Assembly: GCA_019671135.1 (NCBI GenBank)
Contig: JAHRHY010000007.1
Location: 1,488,001 to 1,552,000 of the forward strand
Length of the DNA stretch: 64,000 bases
Origin: Linnemannia hyalina
Lineage: Eukaryota; Mortierellomycota; Mortierellomycetes; Mortierellales; Mortierellaceae
Reading direction: 5' to 3'
Positions 30,479 to 41,300 of this stretch are shown here, piece after piece (within the stretch, counting starts at the first letter, position 1; each line of letters opens with the position of its first letter). A program made the translations under genes and the position numbers. Below the pieces are notes generated by a model. It was not told the DNA's origin. It saw only the letters and a list, made by a program, of their open reading frames with translations, and ran no database searches.

Positions 30479-33208
30479 GATTTTCTGTGTTCACGAGTAA
30501 CCATTTTTTTTGCTCATGGGTGATTAGACCCTTCCAATATCCATTGACCGTTGTATGCATGGTAAACGTTGACGGTTGTGGTGGCGTCAAACGACGTGTT
30601 CTAGACGCGGGAGGAACCGTTATGAGTCTAGATGACAAAGGACTGCAAAAGGCAGCCGTTTCGTTCGGTTTGTAAACAGAAAGACAAAGCGGACCTTGGC
30701 CCAATGGATCCAAAGAGTAATTGCGTTTGTCTAGAGTTGTAATGGACGGAAGCGGACAAATAAGGAGCGATGCTTGCGCATTAGTGTGAACCATGGTAGT
30801 GGTGGTTGTTGATGAAGTTTTGTATTGTGTAGTTGTGGTGGCGGTGATTGTTATGTTCAGAAGGATACATGTTTAGCATGCAGTGTATTTTCCTTGTTTT
30901 ACAGGTTGGTGAGCAGGGCGTGAACACGAAAGAAAAAAAAGCTCAAGAATTCCAAAGACGAAGGAAGATAGATAGGATGATCTACAGTAGACCGTGAAGT
31001 GGTCTGCAAGTGCTCTTGCATCCCTCACTCATTCGATGGTGTGTCCTGGCACTTCGAACAATAGAGAGGTAAAAAGAGTGCATGTGCTGTATGGTGTGAG
31101 TATGAGTAAGCGAGCGAATTTCGGTACACGAACCTTATTTCATCCCCGTCTTGTTCAGGATCAGATAACTTAATGCATGACCGGGTTATCAGATTGTACT
31201 TCTCGAGGGATGAAGAATAATAAGCCACATCAAGGGAATTGCTATTTTCATGGAATGGAATGCTTTACTGTCATTGCTCGACTAACCGTAGTAAGACATA
31301 CAGTATAACTCTCTGAGTACGCGCCTAAATCCTGACAAAGACAACGTCTTCGAGGAGAAGTCATTGCATCTTAACACATGGCCTAGATCTCCCTCGAGTC
31401 CTCGAGTCCAAAAGAGGAAGGAGAAAAAACAACAAATGCCCCTTTTCTCCTGGCTAAACGTTAAACAGACGTAACGAAACAAGATATAACAAACAATACC
31501 TCACTCCCACCTATTCCGTCCATCTCACCTTCTCAATCTCTTAACCTAAACAAAGAAAAAAAGAAGAGTTCTTTCTTTCTTCGTACCGACAAAGAAATCA
31601 AGAAGAGTTCTTTCTTTCATTCTTTATACCGACAAAGCAGAGACTATCAGATCTTTTTGCTCTTTGGATATTTGTTCTTTTGGTTGTAGAAAATCAACGC
31701 ATGCAACGACGTGCATTTCATGTGTTCTACTGTGGTGGTGGATCGGGGCACCACCCATGTCCACCTTAAAGAATGCTGCATCTCTCCTTTATGTTCCTTG
31801 TTTGTTGACGGTTGAGCAGGTGTCCTCTTGTGTTTTCTTTCCTTCCAAAAAAACAAAAGATTCTTGGTTTGTCATGGGTGCAAGTTGACGCAACCTTTAA
31901 GGTTTGTGCTTGCTGGTCTTCAGAAAAAACTTGTTACGGTTGCCCAAATAAAGCATCCTGTTTTCATACGTCGTCTTTGTCCATGTTTTAAAACTCCTTT
32001 TGCGCCATTTGACGATGCCTCTCCGCTCTGGAACAAACAGCTCTCTTTCTTTTATTTGCTTGAGAGTGAGAAAGATAGACTACCTCATTGCTAAGCATCG
32101 ATCTCGATCATGGGTGAATGGCTTGGATTACGCCTCCGCCGACTGCCTAAGCCATCAATCATGAAATTATTCAAGACACGCTGGCATGTACTCTAGCTAC
32201 TTATCTGATCCTGGGGAAGGCTAATGATCTAGACACCAATCTCCCTTCACACCGGTCTTTCTTCACACCGGTCTCTCTTCACGCCGAACCTGACTAGAAG
32301 TATTTTTTAAATGCAGAACACCATCGACGCATTAGCATGTCTGCGGACTGGTCTACCCTCACGACAGGAACATTAGCATGGGAAAATTCTTCTCTCCTGT
32401 TGCTTATGATTTTTCTTGCAGAGGGCGTTGATTTATCAGATCCAGTTGAGAAAATAAGGTTCAAGGAGCGAAAGGTCCAGCACTGTTTTCTCTGTTTTCT
32501 TCTCTCTTCTTTCACACACACATAGAAGCGCACTTGCTTACTCACCAACCTCTTCTAGACTGCAGCTCACTTACCCGGGTTCGAAAACGACTAGCTCAGA
32601 GCGCCACAGATTGAGTTTAAACCTTTCTGATTTGTTTACAGTTTTACACACTCACACCATACACTCAGACTCGTTCACTCGACTCCAGCCTTGTCAACCT
32701 TGTCAACCTTGTCAACATTGTTCCTGTTCCTTCTTCGCCCGTGCCTGGGCCTAACCAGTCCAAGCAAAAGTACGCAACGCGTTCTATTTTTTCCCTATTG
32801 TTTTCATTCATCCACCATCATCCGTCGTCACTCCCCCTTGTTTATCCGCAATCCGCGTCTCTTGCTCATGCCTCCTTTTCGAGTCCTGTTTCTCATCCAT
32901 CTCTCTCTCTCTCTTTCTCCGGACCTGAGTCAAAGGTCCGCTTCCTTCCAAGTAGAATTCCGCCGTTTCCTCGATCTGTTTTTTTTCATTCCTCTGGAGC
33001 TGCTGTTGCTCAGTGCTGTACCTTCATCATGCGTTTTTTTCACAAATGCCCACACTACTTTAGGTTCAGCCGCGCCAGAATTTTTTGCTTGCCTCATATA
33101 ATACTCCGTGGTGGTGTCGTGCTTAATTTTAAGCAAGGATCTGATAACAATGTAGAGAGACATGAAGGAGCAAGAGAAGAGAAGAAACGTGCATGTACTT
33201 ATGCAAAC

Positions 33209-33217
33209 ATATATAAC
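33209..33217 (+). promoter_or_regulatory. TATA box of the GPI-anchored repeat protein gene
   Basis: ATATATAAC about 120 bp upstream of the ATG at 33334, followed by a pyrimidine-rich leader. The divergent paralogue has a TATA motif at a similar distance. Confidence 0.5.
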
Positions 33218-33333
33218 ACTCAACGCCCTTCCCTCTTTTTTGTTTTTTTTCTTTTCTTTTCTTCTTCGGTTTCCTAATTGCTTCCCCTTTCCCAATTCCT
33301 TTACCCTCGATCAACCGATCAACAACAATCGCA

Positions 33334-36300
33334 ATGCATTTCTCTGCAGTTGCTATTGCCACCGCCTTGATTGCGGTCGCCAACGCTCAATCTGACTACT
33401 TCCCCTTCCTTCCCGAGGGTGCCTGTGTTGCAAGATGTACCGACGTAAGTCTCTTCCCTCTCACTGTCTTTACTCGCTCTCTGTCTCTTTTGCCAACACA
33501 CGTACATTCTCCCTTCTTTCTTTTATCCAAGTTTTCGTTCACTAACATGGTCAATTATTGCACACACTTATATTTTCCATTGATAGAATGCCGGAAAGTC
33601 CCTTTTCCCCGAGTTCAACGACGTTGATGAGTATGGACCTCTCTTCATCGAGTCTCTCTCCTATTCCTTCGAGTCTGGCTCGGAAAAAACTACCGCCTTC
33701 ATGATGAAATCGGGCATGTGCATGGGTTCCTGCTCCGCTGTTGAGCAAAATCTCTACCGCCAGCAGTTCCCCTCTAAGAAGCTCTGGTACCAGGCCAACA
33801 AGAGCGGCACTCCTCCTCCTCGTCCTGTCACCACCACCACCACCACCACTACCACCACCACCACCACCACCACTGTCGCCCCTACCCCCACTACTCCTGT
33901 CCTCGACCCTGCCTTCCCCTTCATCCCCAATGGCGCCTGTGTTGCCGCCTGCACACTCGAAGCCGGTTTGGCCTTGAACCCCAATTACTCTGAGGACCCC
34001 AAGTCTCCTTACTTCTGGGAGTCTATCTCCTACAGCTATATTCGTGGCTCTTCCAGCAACCTTAAGTTTATGATCCAGGCCGGCACTTGCATGGCTCCTT
34101 GCCCCGCGGATCAGATCGCCCTCTACAAAGCCCAGTACAGCGACCAGGTCAACTGGTACAACGCCAACAAGCCCGCAGTCACTACCACCGCCGTTCCTAC
34201 CACCACCACCACCACCACTACCACCACCAGCGCTCCTCCAGTCGTCACAACCACCCCCCCAGGTGTCGACCCAGCCTATCCCTTCCAGCCCAACGGTCCC
34301 TGTGTCCAAAACTGCATCAACACTGTCGGCAAGGCCATGTTCCCCAACTTCTCTGACGATCCTAAGTCTCCTTACTTCTTTGAGTCGCTCTCGTACTCTT
34401 TTGAGTCTGGATCAGAGAACACCAGAAACTTCATGACCAGCGTCGGCATGTGCCAGGGCAAGTGCCCCCCTGCCGAGAACGAGCTCTACTCTGCCCAGTT
34501 CTTTGACCAGAAGGTTTGGTACAACGCCAACAAGCCCCAGCCCACCACCGTCGCCCCTACTGTTCCCACTACTACTACCACCACCACCACCACCACCAGC
34601 GCTCCTCCAGTCGTCACAACCACCCCCCCAGGTGTCGACCCAGCCTATCCCTTCCAGCCCAACGGTCCCTGTGTCCAAAACTGCATCAACACTGTCGGCA
34701 AGGCCATGTTCCCCAACTTCTCTGACGATCCTAAGTCTCCTTACTTCTTTGAGTCGCTCTCGTACTCCTTTGAGTCTGGATCAGAGAACACCAGAAACTT
34801 CATGACCAGCGTCGGCATGTGCCAGGGCAAGTGCCCCCCTGCCGAGAACGAGCTCTACTCTGCCCAGTTCCCTGACCAGAAGGTTTGGTACAACGCCAAC
34901 AAGCCCCAGCCCACCACCGTCGCTCCTACTGTTCCCACTGTTCCCACTACCCCCACTACTACCACAACTACCTCTGGCCCCGTTCCTACTACTCCCAGCG
35001 GTGGATTCAACTACCCCTTCAAGGCTAACGGCGCCTGCGTTGCTGGCTGCACCAACAAGGTCGGTAAGGCCATGTTCCCCAACTATTCTGAGGATCCCAA
35101 GTCGGCCTACTTCATCCAGTCCCTCGCCTACACCTTCGAGTCTGGCTCAGCCAACACCGGCAAGTTCATGACCGACGCCGGAATTTGCATGGGTACCTGC
35201 CCCGTTGAGGAGCTTAACCTCTACCGCGCGCAGTATGACGCCCAGAAGGCTTGGTACAACGCCAACAAGAACGGAAACGGTGGCACCAACCCCCCTGTTA
35301 CCACCAACAACCCCACTACTACCACCACTTCTTCTGGCCCTCTCCCCACCGGTCCCGTTACTCCCCCTGCCGGCGGATTTGACTACCCCTTCAAGGCTAA
35401 CGGCGCCTGCGTTGCTGGCTGCACCAACAAGGTCGGTAAGGCCATGTTCCCCAACTATTCTGAGGATCCCAAGTCGGCCTACTTCATCCAGTCCCTCGCC
35501 TACACCTTCGAGTCTGGCTCAGCCAACACCGGCAAGTTCATGACCGACGCCGGCATTTGCATGGGTGCCTGCCCCGTTGCTGAGCTCAACCTTTACCGCG
35601 AGCAGTATGACGCACAGAAGGCTTGGTACAACGCCAACAAGAACGGAAACGGCGGCAGCAACCCTACTAACCCCGGCGGCGAACCTACCAACCCTACCAC
35701 CCCTCCCACCGGTCCCGTTACTCCCCCTGCCGGCGGATTTGACTACCCCTTCAAGGCCAACGGCGCCTGCGTTGCTGGCTGCACCAACAAGGTCGGTAAG
35801 GCCATGTTCCCCAACTATTCTGAGGATCCCAAGTCGGCCTACTTCATCCAGTCCCTCGCCTACACCTTCGAGTCTGGCTCAGCCAACACCGGCAAGTTCA
35901 TGACCGACGCCGGCATTTGCATGGGTGCCTGCCCCGTTGAGGAGCTCAACCTCTACCGCGAGCAATACGACGCCCAGAAGGCTTGGTACAACGCCAACAA
36001 GAACGCCAACGGCGGCGGCAGCGGCGGCGACCCCACTAACCCCGGCGGTGACCCTACCACCCCTCCCACTGGCCCCATCACCCCTCCTGCCGGCGGATTC
36101 GACTATCCCTTCACGCCTAACGGTCCTTGCGTCCAAGGATGCACACTCGAGACCGGTAAGGCCATGTTCCCAGAATACTCCGAGGACCCCACGTCGCCCT
36201 ACTTCATCCAGTCTCTCGGCTACTCCTTCGAGTCTGGCTCGGACAACACCCAAGAGTTCATGACCAAGGCCGGTATGTGCATGGGCAAGTGCCCTGCCGC

Positions 36301-36544
36301 CGAGCTCGAGCTCTACACCAACCAGTTCACTGCGCAGAAGGCCTGGTACCTCGCCAACAAGAACGCTGGTCTCAACGCCACCGCCACCCCCACTGGCCCC
36401 GTTACCCCCACGGACCCCGCTACTGGTCTGCCCACCACCGTCCCTAGCACCGGCGGAGACCAGGGAAGCAGCGCTGTCAAGTTTGCGGCCTCTGGATTGG
36501 CCACTCTCTTGGCCGTCGTCTCTGCTCTCGTTGTTGTCGCTTAA
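33334..36544 (+). CDS. GPI-anchored cell-surface protein with eight cysteine-paired repeat domains
   Basis: Two exons (33334-33444, 33587-36544) give 1,022 residues. Signal peptide MHFSAVAIATALIAVANAQ is followed by eight domains of about 85-90 residues. Each runs from a YPF.PNG.CV..C opening through SEDPKSPYF, a SLSYSFESGS-like core and a CMG.CP block to a YNANK end, with two C-X3-C pairs per domain. Linkers are Thr/Pro-rich (up to a dozen Thr in a row), typical of O-mannosylated wall proteins. The C-terminus (SSAVKFAASGLATLLAVVSA and a short tail) is a GPI-attachment signal. The protein should sit on the plasma membrane or cell wall. Domains 3-4 and 5-7 are nearly identical in DNA, showing recent duplication or gene conversion. 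The ligand is unknown; adhesion or wall structure is a guess from architecture. Confidence 0.93.
33910..36363 (+). repeat. Coding tandem array, period about 360-372 bp
   Basis: Seven of the eight domain copies lie in register within exon 2. Measured spacings are 369 bp (copies 3 to 4), 372 bp (5 to 6) and 360 bp (6 to 7 and 7 to 8). Long stretches of copies 5, 6 and 7 are identical at the nucleotide level. Confidence 0.9.
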
Positions 36545-38140
36545 ATAACCCTCTATCACAGTGCATTTCTTTTAAACATATATCATTAAATCAATCTACA
36601 TTTTTTTTTGGGTCAAGTGAATTTGGAGGGACACCTACCAACTCACCACTCAATGTGCAAAAAAAAACAACAAGAAGTGACAAGTGCTCGTTATTTTGCA
36701 AAGAAAGGAGAGAGGAGCTGATGGAGTGCCCAATCATCATTCTTCATAGGCATATTTTTTTTCTCTATTCGCGCATCTTTTCTGAAGTAGAGTTGGAGAG
36801 TTAATGAGAGGTGACCTTAGTTTGATGACCATCATGACAACAACGCATATGTTTCTTTTCGTGTCCTGCAAGAGCATCGGATATTATTTGTCTTTAGTGA
36901 AAGGGGCTCGAAAGCTGAACTTGATCTTGAACAAAGGACTGCATACAACAGAAGCAGGGAACGCAACAAGGTGGCTCTTCATGAACAAAGCGTGGACTTC
37001 TACTCTTCACCAACTCCAGAGTCTCCAAGGTCTTCACCACCCTACTGTATAAATGGTCAATTAAAGTCCACCATATTGTAGTGGCCCTTTTTTTTTCGGA
37101 TGCAATCGTTTCGTTTGTTCTTTTGGCTGTGCGTCGCATGATTGTATGTAGGAGATGGAGATGTTTGATGTTGTCGTTTTATTGTCTATCGATGCTGCGT
37201 GAAAGATCGGATTCTGCGCGAAAAAAGAAGGAAGGCTGTGAGTAGTTGATCCGATTTTATGACGAGTCCGCATCCTTGTCGTCCCGTTTACTACATATAG
37301 TGAGAGAGTGAGAGAGTGAGAGAGAGAGAAAGAGAGAACGGTGTGGATGGCGTTTGTGAGTTGAAAGAAAGCAAGGCGTGAGGGCGAAGAAAAAAACCCC
37401 CTTTGAGATAATAAAAGGCGGTCTTTCCTGCAAAAAACAAATGTTTTCTTTTCTCTTTTCTCTCCTCTCCTTTTCAGCCTCCCCCCCTCGGCACCTGCCT
37501 CTACCGTTTGGGCTCCACTCGCCGTTTGAGCGACACGTGGTAAGATAAACACCTCCTTTCCTTTCTAAGCAACATAGAAAAGGATGAGGGTTCACGCGTG
37601 TGTTATTTCATTCTTCTCACCCTTTTTTCCCCCTTCTTCGTCCCATTCTTTGTATTTTCTTTCTTCGATCCCTCCTCGTGTCTCAGGGATGCGTGTTTGT
37701 TCATTCCTTTGTCTCATGTTCTTCCACACTCTGTTTTCCCCTCACTCTCCCGCCTCCTTCCCTTTGCCTGACCGGCATGATAATGTCATACGCGAAAGGT
37801 GATCTGTAAACTTATTGGCGCAAACTTCTTACTAACTAGAACATCTTTTTTCCTTCATCGTATCACTTTAGTGACAGGAGGGTGTCGAGAGGGGACCAAG
37901 AGGAGTCAAAACCCTCCTCCTCCTCATACCTAAATGCCCACAATCCCGACTTGGCACGGGTGGCCATTTGGTCACGTCTAGGGATGTGGGTGCGCTGGCA
38001 TGGTGGTCAGCCTGGGGGGCGTCTGGCCGTTCCAGCACTGACATATGCTGTTGGAGGAAGCCGTCATGGGGGTGCTAAGCCTAACCTTCTTTTTGTTAGG
38101 ATGAGGTCGCGTGACATACTGGGATAGCTTAGGAGGGCAA
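36545..38140. other. Intergenic region with GA-rich repeat
   Basis: Begins with the 3' flank of the repeat protein gene and includes a GAGAGTGAGAGA-type simple repeat at 37298-37340 and pyrimidine tracts at 37600-37760. From about 37880 the composition changes (GC-richer, CCTCCTCCTC), possibly the outer end of the mobile-element block. No gene recognised. Confidence 0.45.
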
Positions 38141-38239
38141 ACTATGGTTTCGCGGGACTATGGGTTCGCGGGCAATGTGGAGTGGTAGGAACCAATGCGA
38201 TCGGGGGATTATGGGATCGCGGAATCATGGGCTCGACAG
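38141..38239. repeat. Imperfect 16-bp repeat array downstream of the nuclease element
   Basis: ACTATGGTTTCGCGGG (38141-38156) and ACTATGGGTTCGCGGG (38157-38172) are followed after a 35-bp gap by ATTATGGGATCGCGGA (38208-38223) and ATCATGGGCTCGACAG (38224-38239). The array lies 158-256 nt beyond the stop of the minus-strand nuclease gene. It may mark the element end or a structured non-coding RNA. Confidence 0.75.
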
Positions 38240-38396
38240 ATGATTGTGTGTACATTTGTAAACTTGCATTTTTGTAGTTATGCTGAATTGGGGCAGTGGG
38301 GCAACCGAGGACAAACATACGCCTATGGACTTCTTTTTCGCTATCCCTTAATCCGTAGAAGGGGATAATGTAAACTATAGTTTCTATCTATAGAGG

Positions 38397-41300
38397 TTAG
38401 GTTTGTTTGGGGGGTCTTGCAAGGGGCTCGGGCCGTCCTAGAGACTTGAGGTACTGTTCTCCGATCAAAGCGATGTTGTGCGCCCCCACTCCATCTCGGT
38501 GAATCCACCGAGTGCACTCAACACAGGCGCATGTCCTCATCGACGGCTTGGCGAGGCGGGTGGCTCGGTTCTCAACCACACATGTTGGACACATGGTGGA
38601 AGTAAGATACTCGTCGACCAGGGCAGCCTTGTATCCGAGCGCAGCACTCTATCGGTGCAGGAATAATAAAATTGTGTTCCATAGATTTGCCATGGCATCA
38701 TGAGTGCACACAATCAAGACAAAAAGATACAACCATGCCTTTCACAATTTTTTTTTGCCTTTCGTACCTGCTGTAAAAGACGTCTGAGAAACGTGGTGTG
38801 CACCGAAGAGAGATTAAAGCCAGACCGGAAGGTTCCATTCCCCAGGGCAAAAAAAACTTTTCTTTGGTGGACGGGTACGCCCTCACATGCCTCATCCACC
38901 ATCCGCAAAACGCCAGCGACGGCCAGATCCAACTCCGACATTTTCGCCATTCTGTGCTCGTGAACCGCTACCTTCTATTCTCTTGACGCGTAAATCCCGT
39001 GGATCGGCGGTTCCTGCTCGTAGTACTTCTTGTGAGCTGCCGTCAAAGCATCCAACGAGGTGTCGTAGTTCGTTGAGGGGAGAGAATTCTCTAGGTCGTG
39101 GACAGACGGGAGAGTGGTGAGCTTGTCCAGGTCGGTAATCCGTGTCCAAAGGGATGAGTCGACAACATCGCCTGGACCAGCTGTTGGGTGTCGCCTTTTC
39201 CAATGCTGTTCCCAATCTCGGAAGGCCAGAGTAGGCTAGTATAGGGAGGCCCTCTTGATCAGCAGATTGATGACTTTTCCACCGGGAAGTGTCAAACAAA
39301 ATGCACCACTCACTACCTCTCCGGGATCAATACCGACGACAATGACTGAATCCAGGTCGTCGCCAAACGCGTCGATAAGATGCTGCCGCGTTGGATAAAG
39401 CTTCTCGATCCTAGAAAGAAACTCACTGTAATTTGGGGATTGGCGGGGTTTTGTAAAGTCATACGCGAGAATCTGCAGCTGGTGGCCATCCGTCCTATAT
39501 AGTTGTTGAGGGCGTAGCGGTAAGAACGCGGCTGCTGACGTGGGGTGGGAAGAGGCGGTGGGGTGGAGGTCGTCGATGACGATGACGTTGATGATGGCAA
39601 CGGTGGTGTCGGGGCCGTGAAGGAGGCGTTGTGCCGTTCTCGGAAAAAATTGACCTTATTCGTCAAATACCGTGCGAGCTCTAACTGTCCGTAGATGTGT
39701 GGATGGGCCTCCTCACGCTCAGCCATGGTTGTTGTCCTCTTCCCGTACGTCGTCTGCTGCTTATTCCTGGCTTCCTTGATGACATCTCGGTCACCGATGA
39801 ATAGTTCTTTGATCACCTCTCCGTACGAAGAACGCTGTTTTGCCGCTGCCCAGTTGTGAGTGTAGCGGGTGTCCTCCCATACGTTGTCCAACTGAGCTGC
39901 CTTCTCTCCCCAGAGAAGCGCAACCAACGCTTCCTCGTTGATGTCAATGAAGGAATCGCTCATTTTGGCCTGGGTGCAGAACCGGGGCCGCTTGGATGAT
40001 GGTAAGAGGAGGAAATATCGCCAGCAGAGTTGAATATGACCCGGCTTGAAAATGATCTTCTTGGATCGCTTGAGGGCGTCGTCGTCGTCCACACCCTCGT
40101 TAACGTCAGCAGCCCCGGCATCACCACCAGCGTCGGTGTCATCTTGATCTATTTCAGGAAGACCATCGCAATCAATGGACAGCTTGGAGAGCTGGCATTG
40201 CATAAACAAAAGGAGTGTTAAAATATGTTTTACACCCCATTGAAAATATTTGACAAACTGAATGGATATGGATAGATGGTACCTTTGTTCTAAGAGTCTC
40301 CGGTATTCTCCTGTAATGCAGTTTTTGATCTAGGCAGATCTTGGGTGCAAGTTCCGCGATGATATTACTCAAAGCCAGATCCGTTGAGTTGAGGGCTTTG
40401 AACCCTGGGCACAGCGTCTTCTTGAACTCGTTAAACGTCGAGATTGCTTCAGCGACAGCATCCTTGCTCTTGTCCGACGCGGGTGGACGTCCTTGGGGGA
40501 CAATGGAATTCCTCAAGACGAAGGACAGTAGGTTTTGGACAAACCTTTCCGCCCAATCGGAATCCAGGATCTTCTCCAGGAAGCTCTCGTCCGGTCCATC
40601 CTCTGCCTGGTTCAGTCCAGTCTCGATCAGCGGCTGTAGAATGCGCATCTCGATAAGCTTGTACACAATGTGTTTGGCGCTATTGACGGTAGAGACTGCC
40701 GAACTCACGTGTTGGGTTAGCTGCGCAACCTCTGCTTTCGACAGATTGGTTGATCTTCCTAGGCAGCCTTGCAGGGATCCAGTCGTGAGCGTGACCGTTG
40801 CGAAAACAGACTGGAACGCTCTCTTCAAGGCCTTGGGTCCAGCTATTCCTTTAGGTTCGCCAAGGAGTTTTTTCTTTTTCTTCTTGGCAGCGGGGGCAGG
40901 CACTTGGTTGATACGGGGGGATTGCTCCTTGGGCTTTGAAGGACGGGGGGTCGACGGCTTCAATCCTGAAAGTTCCACGACATCAACAGGGCTGGCCTTT
41001 TCTAGGAAAACAGTGTTCGGCACATAGCGATCTTGCACGTCTGTGCGCGAGCGGAATCTAGATGCGATTTTGCAATGAGTTGTGTTAAGGTGGAAATATA
41101 TGTATATAGCTGGACAAGGCGGAGAAAAATACCAGGAAAAAAGACATACCTGGAACGACGCCACTTCTGTCGTCGCCGCTGGAGGGCCCGTGAACCATGT
41201 CGGCGTTGTTTTTTAATCTTTTGCTTGTGCGATGGTGGATGTTCGGCTGGGCCATGCGTCTGCCTGATGGAAGGTGATCCCGCTGATGTAGCTTGCGGAT

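Larger units (their letters stand above)
30369..33333. other. 3-kb intergenic region between the two paralogous secreted-protein genes
   Basis: This gap separates the divergently transcribed small secreted protein and the GPI-anchored protein, so it holds both promoters. It contains short tandem repeats at 31562-31640 (AAGAAGAGTTCTTTCTTTC twice), 32243-32290 (CTTCACACCGGTCT three times, the last degenerate) and 32692-32717 (CTTGTCAAC three times). No coding exon or RNA gene recognised. Confidence 0.5.

Noticed and set aside
32570..32620. tRNA-like string (GGTTCGAA with AGCTCAGAGCG)
   Set aside because: The T-loop-like motif lies on the wrong side of the D-arm-like motif, and no acceptor stem or anticodon arm can be formed.
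33900..36370. Regular 360-bp repeats as a CRISPR-like or satellite array
   Set aside because: Units are coding, in frame, with conserved protein domains and far too long for CRISPR repeats.
33551..36559. Gly-rich minus-strand frames opposite the repeat protein
   Set aside because: They are reverse-strand shadows of Thr/Pro codons and repeat with the same period as the real domains.
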